From: Setaria digitata
Lineage: Eukaryota; Nematoda; Chromadorea; Rhabditida; Setariidae
Direction: 5' to 3'
DNA: 64,000 nt
Assembly (NCBI GenBank): GCA_003640385.1
Contig: RCAB01000075.1
Location: 62,001-126,000 of the forward strand
This document shows, in pieces, positions 26,147 through 42,621 of this stretch. The position numbers and the translations under genes are program-made. The notes beneath the pieces were generated by a model, which saw only the letters and a list, made by a program, of their open reading frames with translations, did no database searches and was not told the DNA's origin. How positions within the stretch are numbered: position 1 is the stretch's first letter; each line of letters begins with the position of its first letter.

Positions 26147-29100
26147 GAATTGGCATAAAAGGGTGGTTTTTAAGGATAAAATGGGCGGAGGCCTTAGACT
26201 ACTCTCGAGGCATTCCCGAAAATGTTTCGCTTCACCAAAAATTGCCACACTACTCATTAGTTCTTTCATCATTCCTAATGAATGAACTAACTGTTTGGAA
26301 ATATTAGATGCAGTTCCAAATTTTTCTTTAAAATTTGGTAAATTTTATCATAATTTCAATCTTTCATAAGCAAAGAAAAGTCTGAAAATATTGCAATAAA
26401 AGACTTCAATAATTTTCATCATTTTTTGAAATTTTTTAATTTTCACCAATTTTTGTAATGCTTGATCGTTGGTTTCAATGTTTGTTAGAATAAGCTCAAA
26501 TAATTGATTTATTTAAAAAGAAAATTTGGATGAATTTCATCATTTTTAGAGATTGTTTTATAGCTGCACTAAATTTTTCTTTTGCTTTTATCAAATTACC
26601 ATAAAATAAACTATTAAAATTATCAAAGTTCTCAATGAGTACTTAACAATTAGTTATTATCGAGGAATATTTTACTGGTTTAACTGAATCAATCCATACT
26701 ATCCTTCTTCTACAATTTTTTTTTTTTTTTTTTTTTTAATATTTTACAAATATTTCAAAGCATACATCTTTCCCCGTTTCGTTTTCAATTGTTTAACTTT
26801 ATTAGGCCGTATTTTTAACAACATTTATAAAGAGAAAAAAGAGCTGAATAGAATTTTAATTATTATCGACGGACAGTGGGTTTTTGAAAATTTAATTGTT
26901 AAGGATTATATTCCTAAGCGATTGATTTTCGAAAATTGAATTGTTTGTGAACTAATTTTGATTATTAAATTATGTATCCATGATGCTAACGTTTATTTTT
27001 AAATATGGAAAACTATAAACCAATTACAAAAGCAGCCATTGAAGGGTTGATTTTGAAAATTTGACTTTCCACATTTAAATATAGGTCATATGTCGAAATC
27101 AGATGACGGATAATATTTATGGTGCAGAGCCAAATGTGGAAAGATTATGAAACCACCATAGTAGCTTAGCTTACTTTTCCGGAATTGTTATTCGGCATGC
27201 TGAATGTTCTGAATACTTCTGTATTTTCAAATATTATTTCCTGTGATGCAAACATTTTTCGAAGTTTTATTCTGCCAAACAAAAAAAAAAAAAAAATGAC
27301 AAAAAAGCATACCCTTTTCTGATACAGTCCGTTTCATTTTTCGGATAACATATTTTAAAACAGTAAGGAAAAAATGTCAAAAATAAAATCATATTGAAAT
27401 GAATGGATTTATTGTTTAGCTTGAAGTAATGCTTACAACTTCAGTAACATTTCCCATTTATATTATGCAAATATCCTTTTCCTTCCCTTTCCAATTGTTA
27501 AAATTTGTAGTTGGAAGAAAATAATCGCAGAATAAAAGTTTTAGTAATTAGTATCAGGTAATGGACTCGGAATGAATTGAATTAGTGGATGAATTAGCTA
27601 ATCGTAGCAATGCATCTTTTCTAAATTCCCATTGCACCCATTTCATTTCCACTTAACAGAAAATATATCTGAAGGTTGATTAAAGGTAGAGTATTTGTCA
27701 CTAAAATCATTTGTAATTTCTTTTTTTTTTTTCCTCCTTTTTGGCATCATCGGCTTTTCAAAGGTAGGTCTTTACTGACTGCAAAAACAAAAAAGGAAAG
27801 AAAGGGAAATTATCTCTAAACAATAATTTATTTCACTTATTTTGATAAAAAAAAAAAAAAAGTAAAAGAAAAAAAAGAAAAATTTTGAAAAAAAAGCCTG
27901 GCAGAGTAATTAAAGAAATCAAAAGTTATGAATTTTTGATTTCCAAAATTCATAACTTAAATTTACCAAACTTGCAAGTAAAGGAAATTTTTTATCATAT
28001 ATCCGTATTACATAAATATAAAATATAATAATATAAATATATGATATAAAATATCACCATCAGTAGCTGCATGCTACACATCATTAATTGGCAATGTACA
28101 TATCCGAAATGTAAGATCGCATAATCTTCAGGAAATTCAGTTCAGGTTGCCGATCGATAAAACATTCTGTTTAATTAATAAGCTGGCCATTTGTGATTCA
28201 TTACGTAATGATACTTGAGGAAATTGTTATAAAACTTAATTAAAAATTAGAACCTTTTTTTGGCTTGCTAATTTTTGACTTTTTTTTTTGCTTGATTTCT
28301 TTCTTCCCTTCTTTAGTTTATTACTTGTAAAATTATTTAAAAGAGGAAATTTCAACGAAATGCATAATAAAACATTTCAGACATCATATCGGAAATAGAA
28401 ATTAATAGTGTCCTTTAATTATCATTGGTAGGACTTCGAATATTAATATTTTTCTTTCAAGGCAAAACATCATTGCTGTCTATAATTAAAAGTATAAAAC
28501 ATATTATTTTAATGCATGATCTAAAATATGAAGTACATCATTTTCTACATATTTTTAACTTTAAAAATTAGTTGTTAATTAGAACAAAATTGTTGAAGAA
28601 GAAGGAATTAAAAATATTTGTCGTCAAAAATTTTCATCAGCATTTTCTTTTGGATTTTGAATACAAATTCTTCTTTTATGCACCAAAAATACAGAAACAG
28701 TTAAATAAATAATAGCAATTTTAAATGATAATTAATTAATAATAAAGTTGATGCTTTGTTGGAAGTTAAAAAATTTGAATTATTATTTAGCAAATTTCAG
28801 GTAAAGAAAACACTTTTTTTTTGCGACAAAAAAACTTTTTTTATCTGTCAATATTTTAAAGTTATAAATGGTTAAGATACCTTAAATCTTGTTTATCCCA
28901 AGCAAAAAAAGAATTCTTCTTTCAAATTACAATGATTGCGCTTATACCGGATCACCATTTTCATTATTTTTTAAATCCCTCCACTTCTTGAAATTAAGAA
29001 AATAATTTAAAAAGAAAAAAAGGATAAAAGATTATATTGGGAATTACACTATTCTAATGGCAGTAGCAGTTAACATGAATGAATTTCTAGACCGAGAAAT

Positions 29101-30617
29101 TTAACTTATAGAAGGTACAGCTAATACTTAAAAAAAAAAAAAAAAAAAAAAAACAATAAAAAAATTGATGAAACATTCCAAAAGGCTTATAAATTTAAGT
29201 TACTAGTGCCAAAAATTACAAAACTTTTTTTTTGCAACGAGTAGTTCATTCCATTCCAGTCAATGATTTAAATTTCTGAATTATTCAGAACTGGTCGTTT
29301 TCAATATATTTTTCTTTATTTCGGACAATTATTAAGCAAAAAATTAGATTTTCTTTTTGTGTAAAGTATTCGTGCTCGATTTCAAAAAAAAAAAAAATAT
29401 TTGCATAATTTTTAAGGAAGAAATTAGCTGTTTAATAAACAATTAGAATTTGAGCTTAAAGCTAAGATTCTAAATATTAGCATAATCCTACATTTTTACG
29501 TTTTTTTTTTTGTACAGCGTATAAATTAAATATTTGATAAAATTCATAAAATAACTTGATCTATAAAAGATTGCTTTCTATTTTTCTTTCTTTTTTCCTT
29601 TTTTTTTTTTCAGAATAAAATTGTTAGTTAAGTTTTGCATAGATAAAAAAAAAACTGTTAGTCTGACCATAAAATATACTTTTTTTTTTTAAAAAAAAAA
29701 TTAAACTTAATAATTAATTAAATAATTTGAATAAATATGAAAAGAAAGTGAACAAGAAAAAAAAAATCCCTTGTTATAGTAGTACTTTTATTTCTTTTTG
29801 TTTGAAATAATAAATTTTAAGAATGAATAGAACAAATTTCGGCACTTGAGTGAGAAGATTGAGATATTCAAGATAAAATAGCCCATATGATTATAATTAT
29901 TTTGTTATTTTAATTTTTTTTTTTTTTTTTTTTTTAACAGAAACTATAAATTACCAAATTAAAATCAATATTTTATCCTACAATTTCAATAATAGTTTTG
30001 AGGGAGAAAGAAAACGATAAGAATATGAGAAGGAGATGAAGTTAGCTTTTTAGGTTCTTACTGATCAAATCTTGCTTCATACACATCTTCTATTATCATT
30101 AATTTGTAGCTTAAATTTTTTGAACGCATGAGCAATCCTCATATCAAAGGCTTATCAAAAACTACCTGATAAACTAAACACCACAATTTTAGCATGAATT
30201 AGAAAGTTTGGGTGATATTTGACAATTGGCTGTTAAATTTGAATGAATCCAAAAACATTTGATGAAATTTGTATTAAATTAAAAAAAAAAGAAAAAATTC
30301 TTTACATATAATATGTATGAGTTTATTTGCTGCAACAAATAATATAAATATATGTTACTTCTTGGATTTTTTTTTTTTTGCTATACTAGGAAGGTTGAAA
30401 ATACAAGCTATCATCAATAATATAATTTGGGAATAAATGGAATTTAAGACACTGTAAAATTGCGATAATTATCAGTAGTATGCTGTCATTTAAATGTAAC
30501 AAAAAGAGCTTCCACAAAGTTTACTTATTATGCCATTTTGGTTTATATATCAAAATATAAAAACCATATTTCCATGAAATAATCCAATTTTTCTTTTTTT
30601 TTTTTTTTTTTTTTTTT
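26147..30617. other. Intergenic region between flp-8 and flp-12
   Basis: AT-rich sequence with frequent poly-A and poly-T runs. A locally GC-richer block near 26160-26240 sits just upstream of flp-12 and may be its promoter-proximal region. I looked for further RF-amide repeats on the minus strand and found none that I can support. Confidence 0.5.
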
Positions 30618-31513
30618 TTAGAACATTTTGGATATGATCGAACGTTTACCAAATCGAATGAATTCATTCTTTCGCTTGTTAATGCTGAAAATAAATTATT
30701 GCTAACAAACATTAAGAATACTCAAAAAATTTTTTTTGTTTTCAAACATATTCAAATGTGGTCTTAAAAAAAAGGGAAAAATGAATGAGAATTGTGTTTT
30801 AATCATTTGGTTCAAATCATATGCTAAAATTGTGAATTTAGTGAAAATTAAAATTATCAAACGCAATGATAATTATCTTGAAGCAAAAAATTTTGATAGT
30901 AGCATTGAACAGATATCACGAAAAATTAATTGAAAATAAGAAGCATAAATTTTAAATTTTGCAAAATGCAAATGTTGCGCACTGTGATAAGGATCAGTTG
31001 CAGAAGAGTGACCAAAGAAAGTAGTAATTCAAATTTGTGGTTAAACTTTTAAAAAAAAAAAAAAAAAAAAGAAAAAAAGTATAGCACAATTCGTTGAAGC
31101 ATACTTCATGAGATCATTTCTTTTTCCGAAACGAATAAATTCATTTTTGCGTTTGTCGACCCGAAATGGATCGTGCATCAAATCAACATTAATCCTCATC
31201 CCTGCAAGTCATCTAAGTTTTAAATTTAAATCGTGAAATTTGCTAGCTAAATATCAAAAGCAAGAAGTATACAATTCTATAAATTCGTATTTGACACTTT
31301 TGCAAAAGATTTTTTCGTACATGGTAGGTAATATGTAAAAATGAGGAACCACTTTTGAAATACTACATTTGATAAGGAAATTTAGAAAAAAAAAAAAAAA
31401 AAAAAAAAAAATCAAAGACATTTTACAAGGGAACTTGTTAGACTTAATCGCAATTTGCAAATTTTCAATCTTTATGACATACTTAATGCATATCTCAAGT
31501 TCGTATTTGTTAA

Positions 31514-31547
<34 letters not shown>

Positions 31548-33250
31548 GAGAGAGTGAGAATACAATTTCTGCTAAAGCTATAATTTGCTTATACAGCTCT
31601 CTCATTGGATTCAATTTATTTCTTTATTTCAAGTTATTTTATAGAATACAAACTTAAAAAAAAAAGCAGAAAAAAGGAAGAAATGATAAGGTAACGCTGC
31701 AACTATTTCATTATTAGCAGCTTCGATTAGTATATGCCATCATTTGCCAACTAAAATAATAATTCCATACTAGCTTAATGCAAATTAGTCAATTAGTATT
31801 TTAGGAAAAGAAATATAAATTGGTACAACTTTGCTATTCCCGAAATAGATCAGTGTATCTTTAAATTTTGCTACTCTCGTTATTGCTACAAGATTATCGT
31901 CTTTATTCGTTAGAATGCTGAAAATTCGATCATCATCATGTTAATGTTGAAGTTAAAAATTATACCTGAGTATGGTATAAAGTTGTCATCAACCAATGGT
32001 GTTTCCTGGAAAAGTTTGATCACTGGAATAAAAAATGTCAAGCAATCTATTTGATTTGTAAAATATTAAGAAATATTGTTGTGTATTTCCCTCCTGCACT
32101 ATTTTAAAATTATGATTTTCAAAAATTTGATTGAATTATTCTAGTCTTGGTTAACGCAGAAGACAATTTTCTTTTTTTTTTTTTTTTTTTTGTTTGTTTT
32201 CGCTCTTTCCTACCTTGTTCCTTTTACCTATTTCTGAGCATTGCAAATATTTGTCCTTTTTTAAATGATGGAAATTGATCAGAGAGAGCAGAGTTCAATC
32301 ATCGACTATCACACTCAATTTTATTTAAGTACAACAATTTAGCTAACTTAATTTGCAATTAAATCTGAAAGAATCATGATTAAACTTGATTTTAAAATTT
32401 ATTGAATAATTTTCACAAATAACAGTATCATCGATGAACAATGATTTGCCCCTTTTTGCCTGATTTCAATATTTGAGAACCTAGAAAAATGATAGCATTT
32501 CTTATTTTAATGCGTCATTTTTGTTTTTATCACAGACATATGCTCAAGAACTTTCGATATTGAGTTTAGTATTTTAATTAATAAAATTTGGAAAATGCAG
32601 GAGAGGAAAATTATTCCTTCTTTTCTCCTTCTCTCTTGTTTTTCACCTTAACTCAAAACACTGACTGATATGTGGAAGAACGATTTCATGAAGAGCTCGG
32701 TCACCTGATGATTAAATACTAACGCAAGTAAAAAATATGAGTTTGACCCTTATTTTATCTCCATTGTCTTTCGAATTCAACTTTAGAAACTGCTTTAAAT
32801 TAAAAAAGAAAAAATCATATAACAGAGAAATAGGGTTTTAAAATTGTTAATCATGAAGCAATATATGCTAAATTACTGCATATTTTTCAGAAAAAGTAAG
32901 AATGACGACTTTATCAATCTGATCTAAAATAAAAAAAAAAAAAAAATTAACAAATTTAACAAAACCATTGTTCAATTCATCACCGCTTAATGAGTTTATT
33001 TAATTTCTATTGAAAATTTTTTAAACTAATTAAAAAAATCATAAGAAAAAGAGAAATGAAAAAAAAAAAAAAAAAAAAAAAGCTCTAACATTGTTAAAGT
33101 GATAAGTTTAACCTTTACATCATATAATGATGAATCATGAACAGGGAGATGAGCTGCCAATGATAACGGTAGCATATTTGATATCAGAACCATAGCCAAA
33201 AGCACTTGAATAACGATATTGGAGACAAAACAGTTACAGATCATTCCCAT
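30618..33250 (-). CDS. flp-8: FMRFamide-like neuropeptide precursor FLP-8 (about 133 aa, 5 exons)
   Basis: Exons in coding order: 33250-33113, 32704-32662 (weak), 32022-31966, 31201-31105, 30684-30618; 402 nt give 134 codons including TAA. The first exon encodes a signal peptide with hydrophobic core IVIQVLLAMVLIS. The last two exons each carry one KNEFIRFG flanked by KR pairs: DKR-KNEFIRFG-KR-NDLMN and INKR-KNEFIRFG-KR-SIISKMF-stop. KNEFIRFamide is the peptide of nematode flp-8; the Caenorhabditis elegans precursor carries three copies, here I see two. The 43-nt second exon is my choice to restore phase between the signal exon (phase 0) and the third exon, which needs one preceding nucleotide; its TCA|GTGTTT donor is poor. 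The peptide exons are secure, the middle of the precursor less so. Confidence 0.88.
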
Positions 33251-35605
33251 TATTGCAATCGTTTTGATGAAGTGAATATTGCGGATAGTTTATTCGTCGT
33301 ATTTAAATGATCTCATGAAATTGTTGTGGGAGTGTTTTTGTCTATGCTTATTTAGAACTCCACCTTTCGATCCATTTCAAGTGCTTCTTTTTCCACCTCA
33401 ACTCTCTCGTAACATTGCTTTCATCACTGAGTGACACTTTTTCTGAAACGAAATAAAACCATCGCTTTATTATTTATAATAATCATTTTTTTACATGCCA
33501 TTTCACTAAAAATTCATCTCTTATTTCACTTCTCACCGCCATTCACATAATTCCTTCATATCACAATGTTTGCCGTTTATTTGATTGATCATATCAAACT
33601 ATTTCACTTCGTTGGCTCATGTAAAAGTAAATTTATCTTATAGCTATAACTTTTTTTTTTTTGTTGTTCAGGCAAATTATCACTAAGCATTATTCAACAA
33701 ATATTTTCGTAAATTTTTTTTTTTTTTTTTTTCAAATATCTTCCACATTATTGGATGATTTTATGTCACGAAGAATGAATGACATTACTTCATGTCGAGA
33801 TTTCTTCAATTTACCAAAATTATTAAAAGAAAACAAATAAACAAACATTTACCGAAAATTCATAAGCTGGAAATTTAAAAAAAAAAAAAAAAAAACAACA
33901 ACAACAGCAAGAAGATTACCTCAGTAATGATAAATTATTGGATAATTTTAATTGAATGAACAATTATGAACTGAAATTTTCATGCTAAATGTTGTTCGTC
34001 TTCGAGAAATTCTATAAAATCGAGCATTCACTGCCGAGTGCTACAACTACTGATAACCTACTTTCGTTCACCCTTAACTGCTTCTATCAATCGTCAAATT
34101 TGCTACAACAAAATATTGGCTAAACTGGAAGCAGAAAAAAATTAAAAAAAATACTGCTAACTAAAAATCGATCGCCCTAACAATTTTAATTAGTAAAAAA
34201 AAAAAAATACTAAATTTCCGCGTATCACGATATTCAAATTTATTTTAACATGTCAATTTTGAGCATAAACACTCATTTTTTATAACTAACATTTGCTGCC
34301 ACAACAACTACCGTCTCAACGACTAATAATATAATTAGCAACCAACCAATAACCGAGCCTGATAATGCAATATATGGCCCAGCATGCGGACATATAAGGT
34401 GGGACATTGCTGAATCACTGCAAAAATACTCTCAAACAATCGTAGATGACATTAGACATTAATTGCTTACTGTAATAATGCACATCCTTAAATGCTCCGC
34501 ATCCAGCACCGTCAATCGCTCCAGGACACTAACAATTACTAATTTTTTTTTTTTTTTTTTTTAATTAGGGAACAGATGGCAAGAGTAAATCTTTTGATAA
34601 AAGTAATGCGTAAAATTCCTAAAATTATTTTTTGCACCTAGGTAAGATTATTTTTGTATTCTCTGTAGCAAATATTCTCACAATCCACTTATGATTGTGT
34701 GATTGAAGAACTAATAAGTACGGAACCACAGAAGTAGTGGAGGTATCATTTTTTTCTGAGCTAAGTGTGTGTGTGTGTGTGCAGGTAAGGAAGAGTTGTG
34801 GCGATGGTGGTGTTCAGGTGTTTGGTTTGGATGATTAGCAGGAGGTGTTTCATGGAAGGGATTGATTAGTGGGGCTAGTGGCTGAGGTTGTTTGTGATGC
34901 TGAGTTGAGCTCCTGTTTAGTATGCAAAGTGTTGGAGGCTTGTGAAATGATGGTCAACTGAAGACACTGAAACTGCATTGTCAAAAATGACTGGAGAAGA
35001 GCGACAGGTGTGAAAGGTTAGAGGTTGACGGGTTTGTTTTGATCAGATGAGTTCATCTACTGTTTCTTATTCCCACAACAATTAGGTAGTATTATTGCGT
35101 CTACTCTTCCTCTACTCACGAGGATTCCCGAATGATAACTTCTCGAGTCTACACTTACCGCTTTACCCATTATCAAAACAGGTGAGGTGATTATTTCTGA
35201 AATGGGATTTCATAAAAAAAAGACGTTTCGCTTGGAATTTGTGTACAGTTTTCAATTTTCCTCACCGACTTAGAAATACTGTAGTAGCTAAATCTGACAG
35301 TTAGCACACGGAAGTCTGTGATCCTTAAGGGTAGGTACGTAGAAATTAGAAGCTGACCTGAGTAATTCCAACTCTGACTTAAGGGAAGGATAATTTTTAT
35401 AACATTTAGTTTTGGGACATTCAGATTTCATATCGGTTAGCATAATCTATGTAACTGGATCCGAATTATGCTTATTCTTCGTACATTTTTGATTTTGATG
35501 GGTCTCGAAAGGAATATGTGTTTTAGTGCTTTTAGATAAGGCTTTCGGATGTTTCCGGATTTGCTTCTAGCAGTTGTCCGGCCCCTCTGTTTCGGGAATT
35601 AATCC
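33251..35605. other. Intergenic region between divergent flp-8 and KIAA0930-like genes
   Basis: Poly-T and poly-A runs, a TG microsatellite near 34765-34781, and a strongly G+T-biased stretch near 34760-35060. It should contain both promoters. No coding exon was recognised. Confidence 0.5.
34765..34781. repeat. Short TG microsatellite
   Basis: A (TG)8-like run opens a G+T-rich block upstream of the KIAA0930-like gene. Confidence 0.75.
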
Positions 35606-39505
<3,900 letters not shown>

Positions 39506-42500
39506 TGTGTCATGTTTTAAGGTTTAAGGTTTTCAAATGTTTGTGTACCTGAGATATTTGTTTGATTTTTGCTTCATCTTTTCTTTTCTTTTCTTTTCTT
39601 TTTTTTTNTCAAAATATGCTTGTTTGATGAGAATATCAGTAATGAGAGATAGTGTCATTTCAATTTCAATATATTATGTTGTATATAATGAAAATCGTTT
39701 TTTTTTCTTTTTTACCAAAATCGGTTTAAAGATACCCTACTTTTTTTTCATTAAGTTCTCTCTATGCAAATAATGAAGATATTCTGGAAAAATTTTAAAT
39801 CGTAAGTTATGAATTGAAATCAAAATATTCTGTTTCTGAATAGAGATTTTTTATTTAGAATTTTTCTAGTGTAATTATTTTATTTGTGCGTTTTTAAATT
39901 ATCATGCTTCGGTTCTTCTGGTTTATCGTATGTATAGTGTAAATTCATGAATTTCTTCACAAGACATGAGATATTTATTCCTGTAAAGTTTTCGACAGTT
40001 GGTGATATGTCTTTGTATATGTTTGGAAGTTTTGAAGGTAATTCCTTAATAACTGAATGATTGATTTCAAAAGTGCGAGTTATAGTACTGCCGCGGCTTT
40101 TGCACTCTTTTTCTGTTGTATGCTGTGATAGTATAAGCTTTATCAGTAAGATTTCATTCCAAATGGTTTAATTAGAATGGATACATTTTTTATATCCTTA
40201 TTTCAGACATGCGGTTTTAGTTCATATGTTTAGAGATAGTCGAGAAATACGTGTGGTAGATGTTGTACTGTTTTTAAATATCTAATACCTGTGGGTGTTT
40301 CCTAATCAGAAATTTTGAATAGTCATTCCAAATAATCTTGGTTTCCAAATGCAAGCCAGTGGACATAAGTGGAAGAATACATCGAAAATTTCCCGGTGAA
40401 GATCTATTTCAAGGCAGTTACTTATGAGTGGGAATAGAAAGTGCCGCGTGTGCTTGTTTAACAATTTTTATGTTTTCTTTTTCGAAATTTTATCATGTTC
40501 TAATATGTTTGTGTGCTATTAAAGTTGATGCAGTTCATAGAGAGTATGCCGCTTCATCGACAAGGTTCTTTAGTTATTATTGTGCCTTATTCTATCTTCA
40601 GGTTTTTATTGTAGCCATCGCATTTCTGTGTGTATGTTTTTTCAAATGACTTTCGGGTCATTTAAACTGGTTCTGAAAAGAGCGTCCGTGATTTATCCGG
40701 TGTTAATCCAGGAAGCATTCGAAATATTTTGGTCTTGATAGGATCAGCATTTTTTGGGTCATCATCGATCTCATTCATGTAAAAAGAGTGGTGGTAAAAT
40801 GCGAAGTAGCTGAAAGGTCACACCTATAAGGAAGATAAGGGTTATCAGCATGGTTTATTAAATTCTAATTGGCAGATAATCCTGCAGGGGAAACTAGTGT
40901 GATGCGCTGGGTTCAGTTATGCTTCCTTCTGTAAATCAGTGTATGATTTAGTTCTAATGTTATAGTCTTCCAGAATATTTAGGACTGAAATGGGGGTTTT
41001 TGCTTATTCTTTTCCTTCAATTTGTTTGAGACGGATCAGTTGGGTACCGTCTGGCAAGTTTAACTAGAGGATTTTATGTAAAATCTAAAAGATGTAAAAT
41101 TGCGGTTACAATGATAAAATTGGTGGGGTTCATTATAGGGTGCTTTCAATTTTGAATTCAAGCCGTGCTGCAACCTGTCATTCAACTCGTCCCATTGAAC
41201 ATCGGAAATTATTGGAGCGAATATTCTAAAGCAAACAGAATTTCAAAATTTGTAAAATCACGACAACTTTTTGCATTTAGTGATGCTTCCTCTACCTTTA
41301 TTATATTCTTGGCTGAGGAGTAAATTATAGCAAGGGATGGATATGATTAACAGTTTAGTCTATGCTAACTAATGAAGGAAGTATCTAGCATACCAAACTG
41401 TTTCTTTTGATAATAAAATTACTATAAGCTTTGTCACTACTGAAAAAAGTTCATGCGGAAGTAATGCTAGTTGCCATATGTTTTTCTATTAAAAGTTTAT
41501 TCGATAATTTATTGTTGCATCACTTCCTTTCCCACTTTATAGTGTATTATAAAAATTTTAATAGTTGTGATTAAAAGTTTTAAATTTTATCCATGTCAAA
41601 TTTGTAGTCTTTGAAACTTCAAAAGACGGTTGATATGTGTGCAATTAATTTCCATACTGTCCGATTGGATGGAGAAAATATGCGATGGTCAAGTTCTTGT
41701 TTCGGGATTTCCTTATTTCCTTTTTTTTTTTTCTCTCTCTCTCTCTCTTTTTCTGTTTTTTTTTTCCGTTACCTTCTATTTTCATACATTCACTGACTTG
41801 TAAAGAAAAGTGATGAACTTAATGAAAAAATGAAATGTCATTTTTAGGCCATTTGAAAGAGTTGCCGATACGCACACGCATATATATATATACGCCTACT
41901 TTATTTACGAAAAAAAANAAAAAAAAAAAAAAAAACGAAAAATAAGATATTTCAATACAAGTAGGTGTTTATAAAAGTAGTCAATGATACGTCTTTTCAC
42001 ATACACCTGATTTATTCATCCAGTTTTACTTCTCCTGATCAGTTGTCTTCTCTTATATCCTTTTCCCATTTACGTTTCCTTTACAGAAAAAAAGTTGAGG
42101 TCCTCTTCCTGTCCTTGTTTCCATTTTATTATCTTATCATTAAATATTTAATCTTTTTAAAAAAACTACCATAATTTTTCGATTTATTGGTTCAAATGAA
42201 GTTTTATTTTCAACAAGGAAAAAAAAGTGAATTATTGGAATTGTCTTGTCAAAGTACACTTTTAAAAATTAGAATAGAATTAGACTATGTGTTTTTTAGT
42301 GCTGTGTAAAAAAAAAAATTAAAAATTAGATGAAAATTCAAAAATTACTTTGATAAAGCATTGCTAATCACATTCTTCTCCATTTACTCTTTAACAAAAA
42401 GTAATAGATTGAAGTCAGGTTTAGGTTATAATCAGGTCTATGAAGTAAGTTTACACTTGAGACAAATTGCCAGATCCCAATTAGTTAAATAATGATTTTC

Positions 42501-42621
42501 TTGTTATAATATTATTTGTGCTGATCATATTTCATGAGATGTTCACTTAAACTTAATGATCTTTATTAATTACTAAATACGAAATGAATTTGTTATTGAA
42601 ATTCTGTTATAGCGACATCGA
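39506..42621. other. Intergenic region, no gene recognised
   Basis: It follows the KIAA0930-like stop and precedes the von Willebrand A gene on the same strand. There are single N bases at 39608 and 41918, both in homopolymer runs, and a CT-rich tract near 41730-41770. Open frames here are short and lack consistent splice signals. Confidence 0.45.

Noticed and set aside
25968..26156. 62-codon minus-strand frame starting upstream of the flp-12 signal peptide
   Set aside because: Only its middle part is used: the frame enters flp-12 exon 1 and then runs past the GTAAGT donor. The upstream methionine lies before a TTGCAG acceptor and is probably not in the mature mRNA.
22401..33250. An operon containing flp-8, flp-12 and the DSL-like gene
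   Set aside because: The genes share a strand, but the gaps of 4.5 kb and 2.5 kb are far larger than the 100-400 bp typical of nematode operons.
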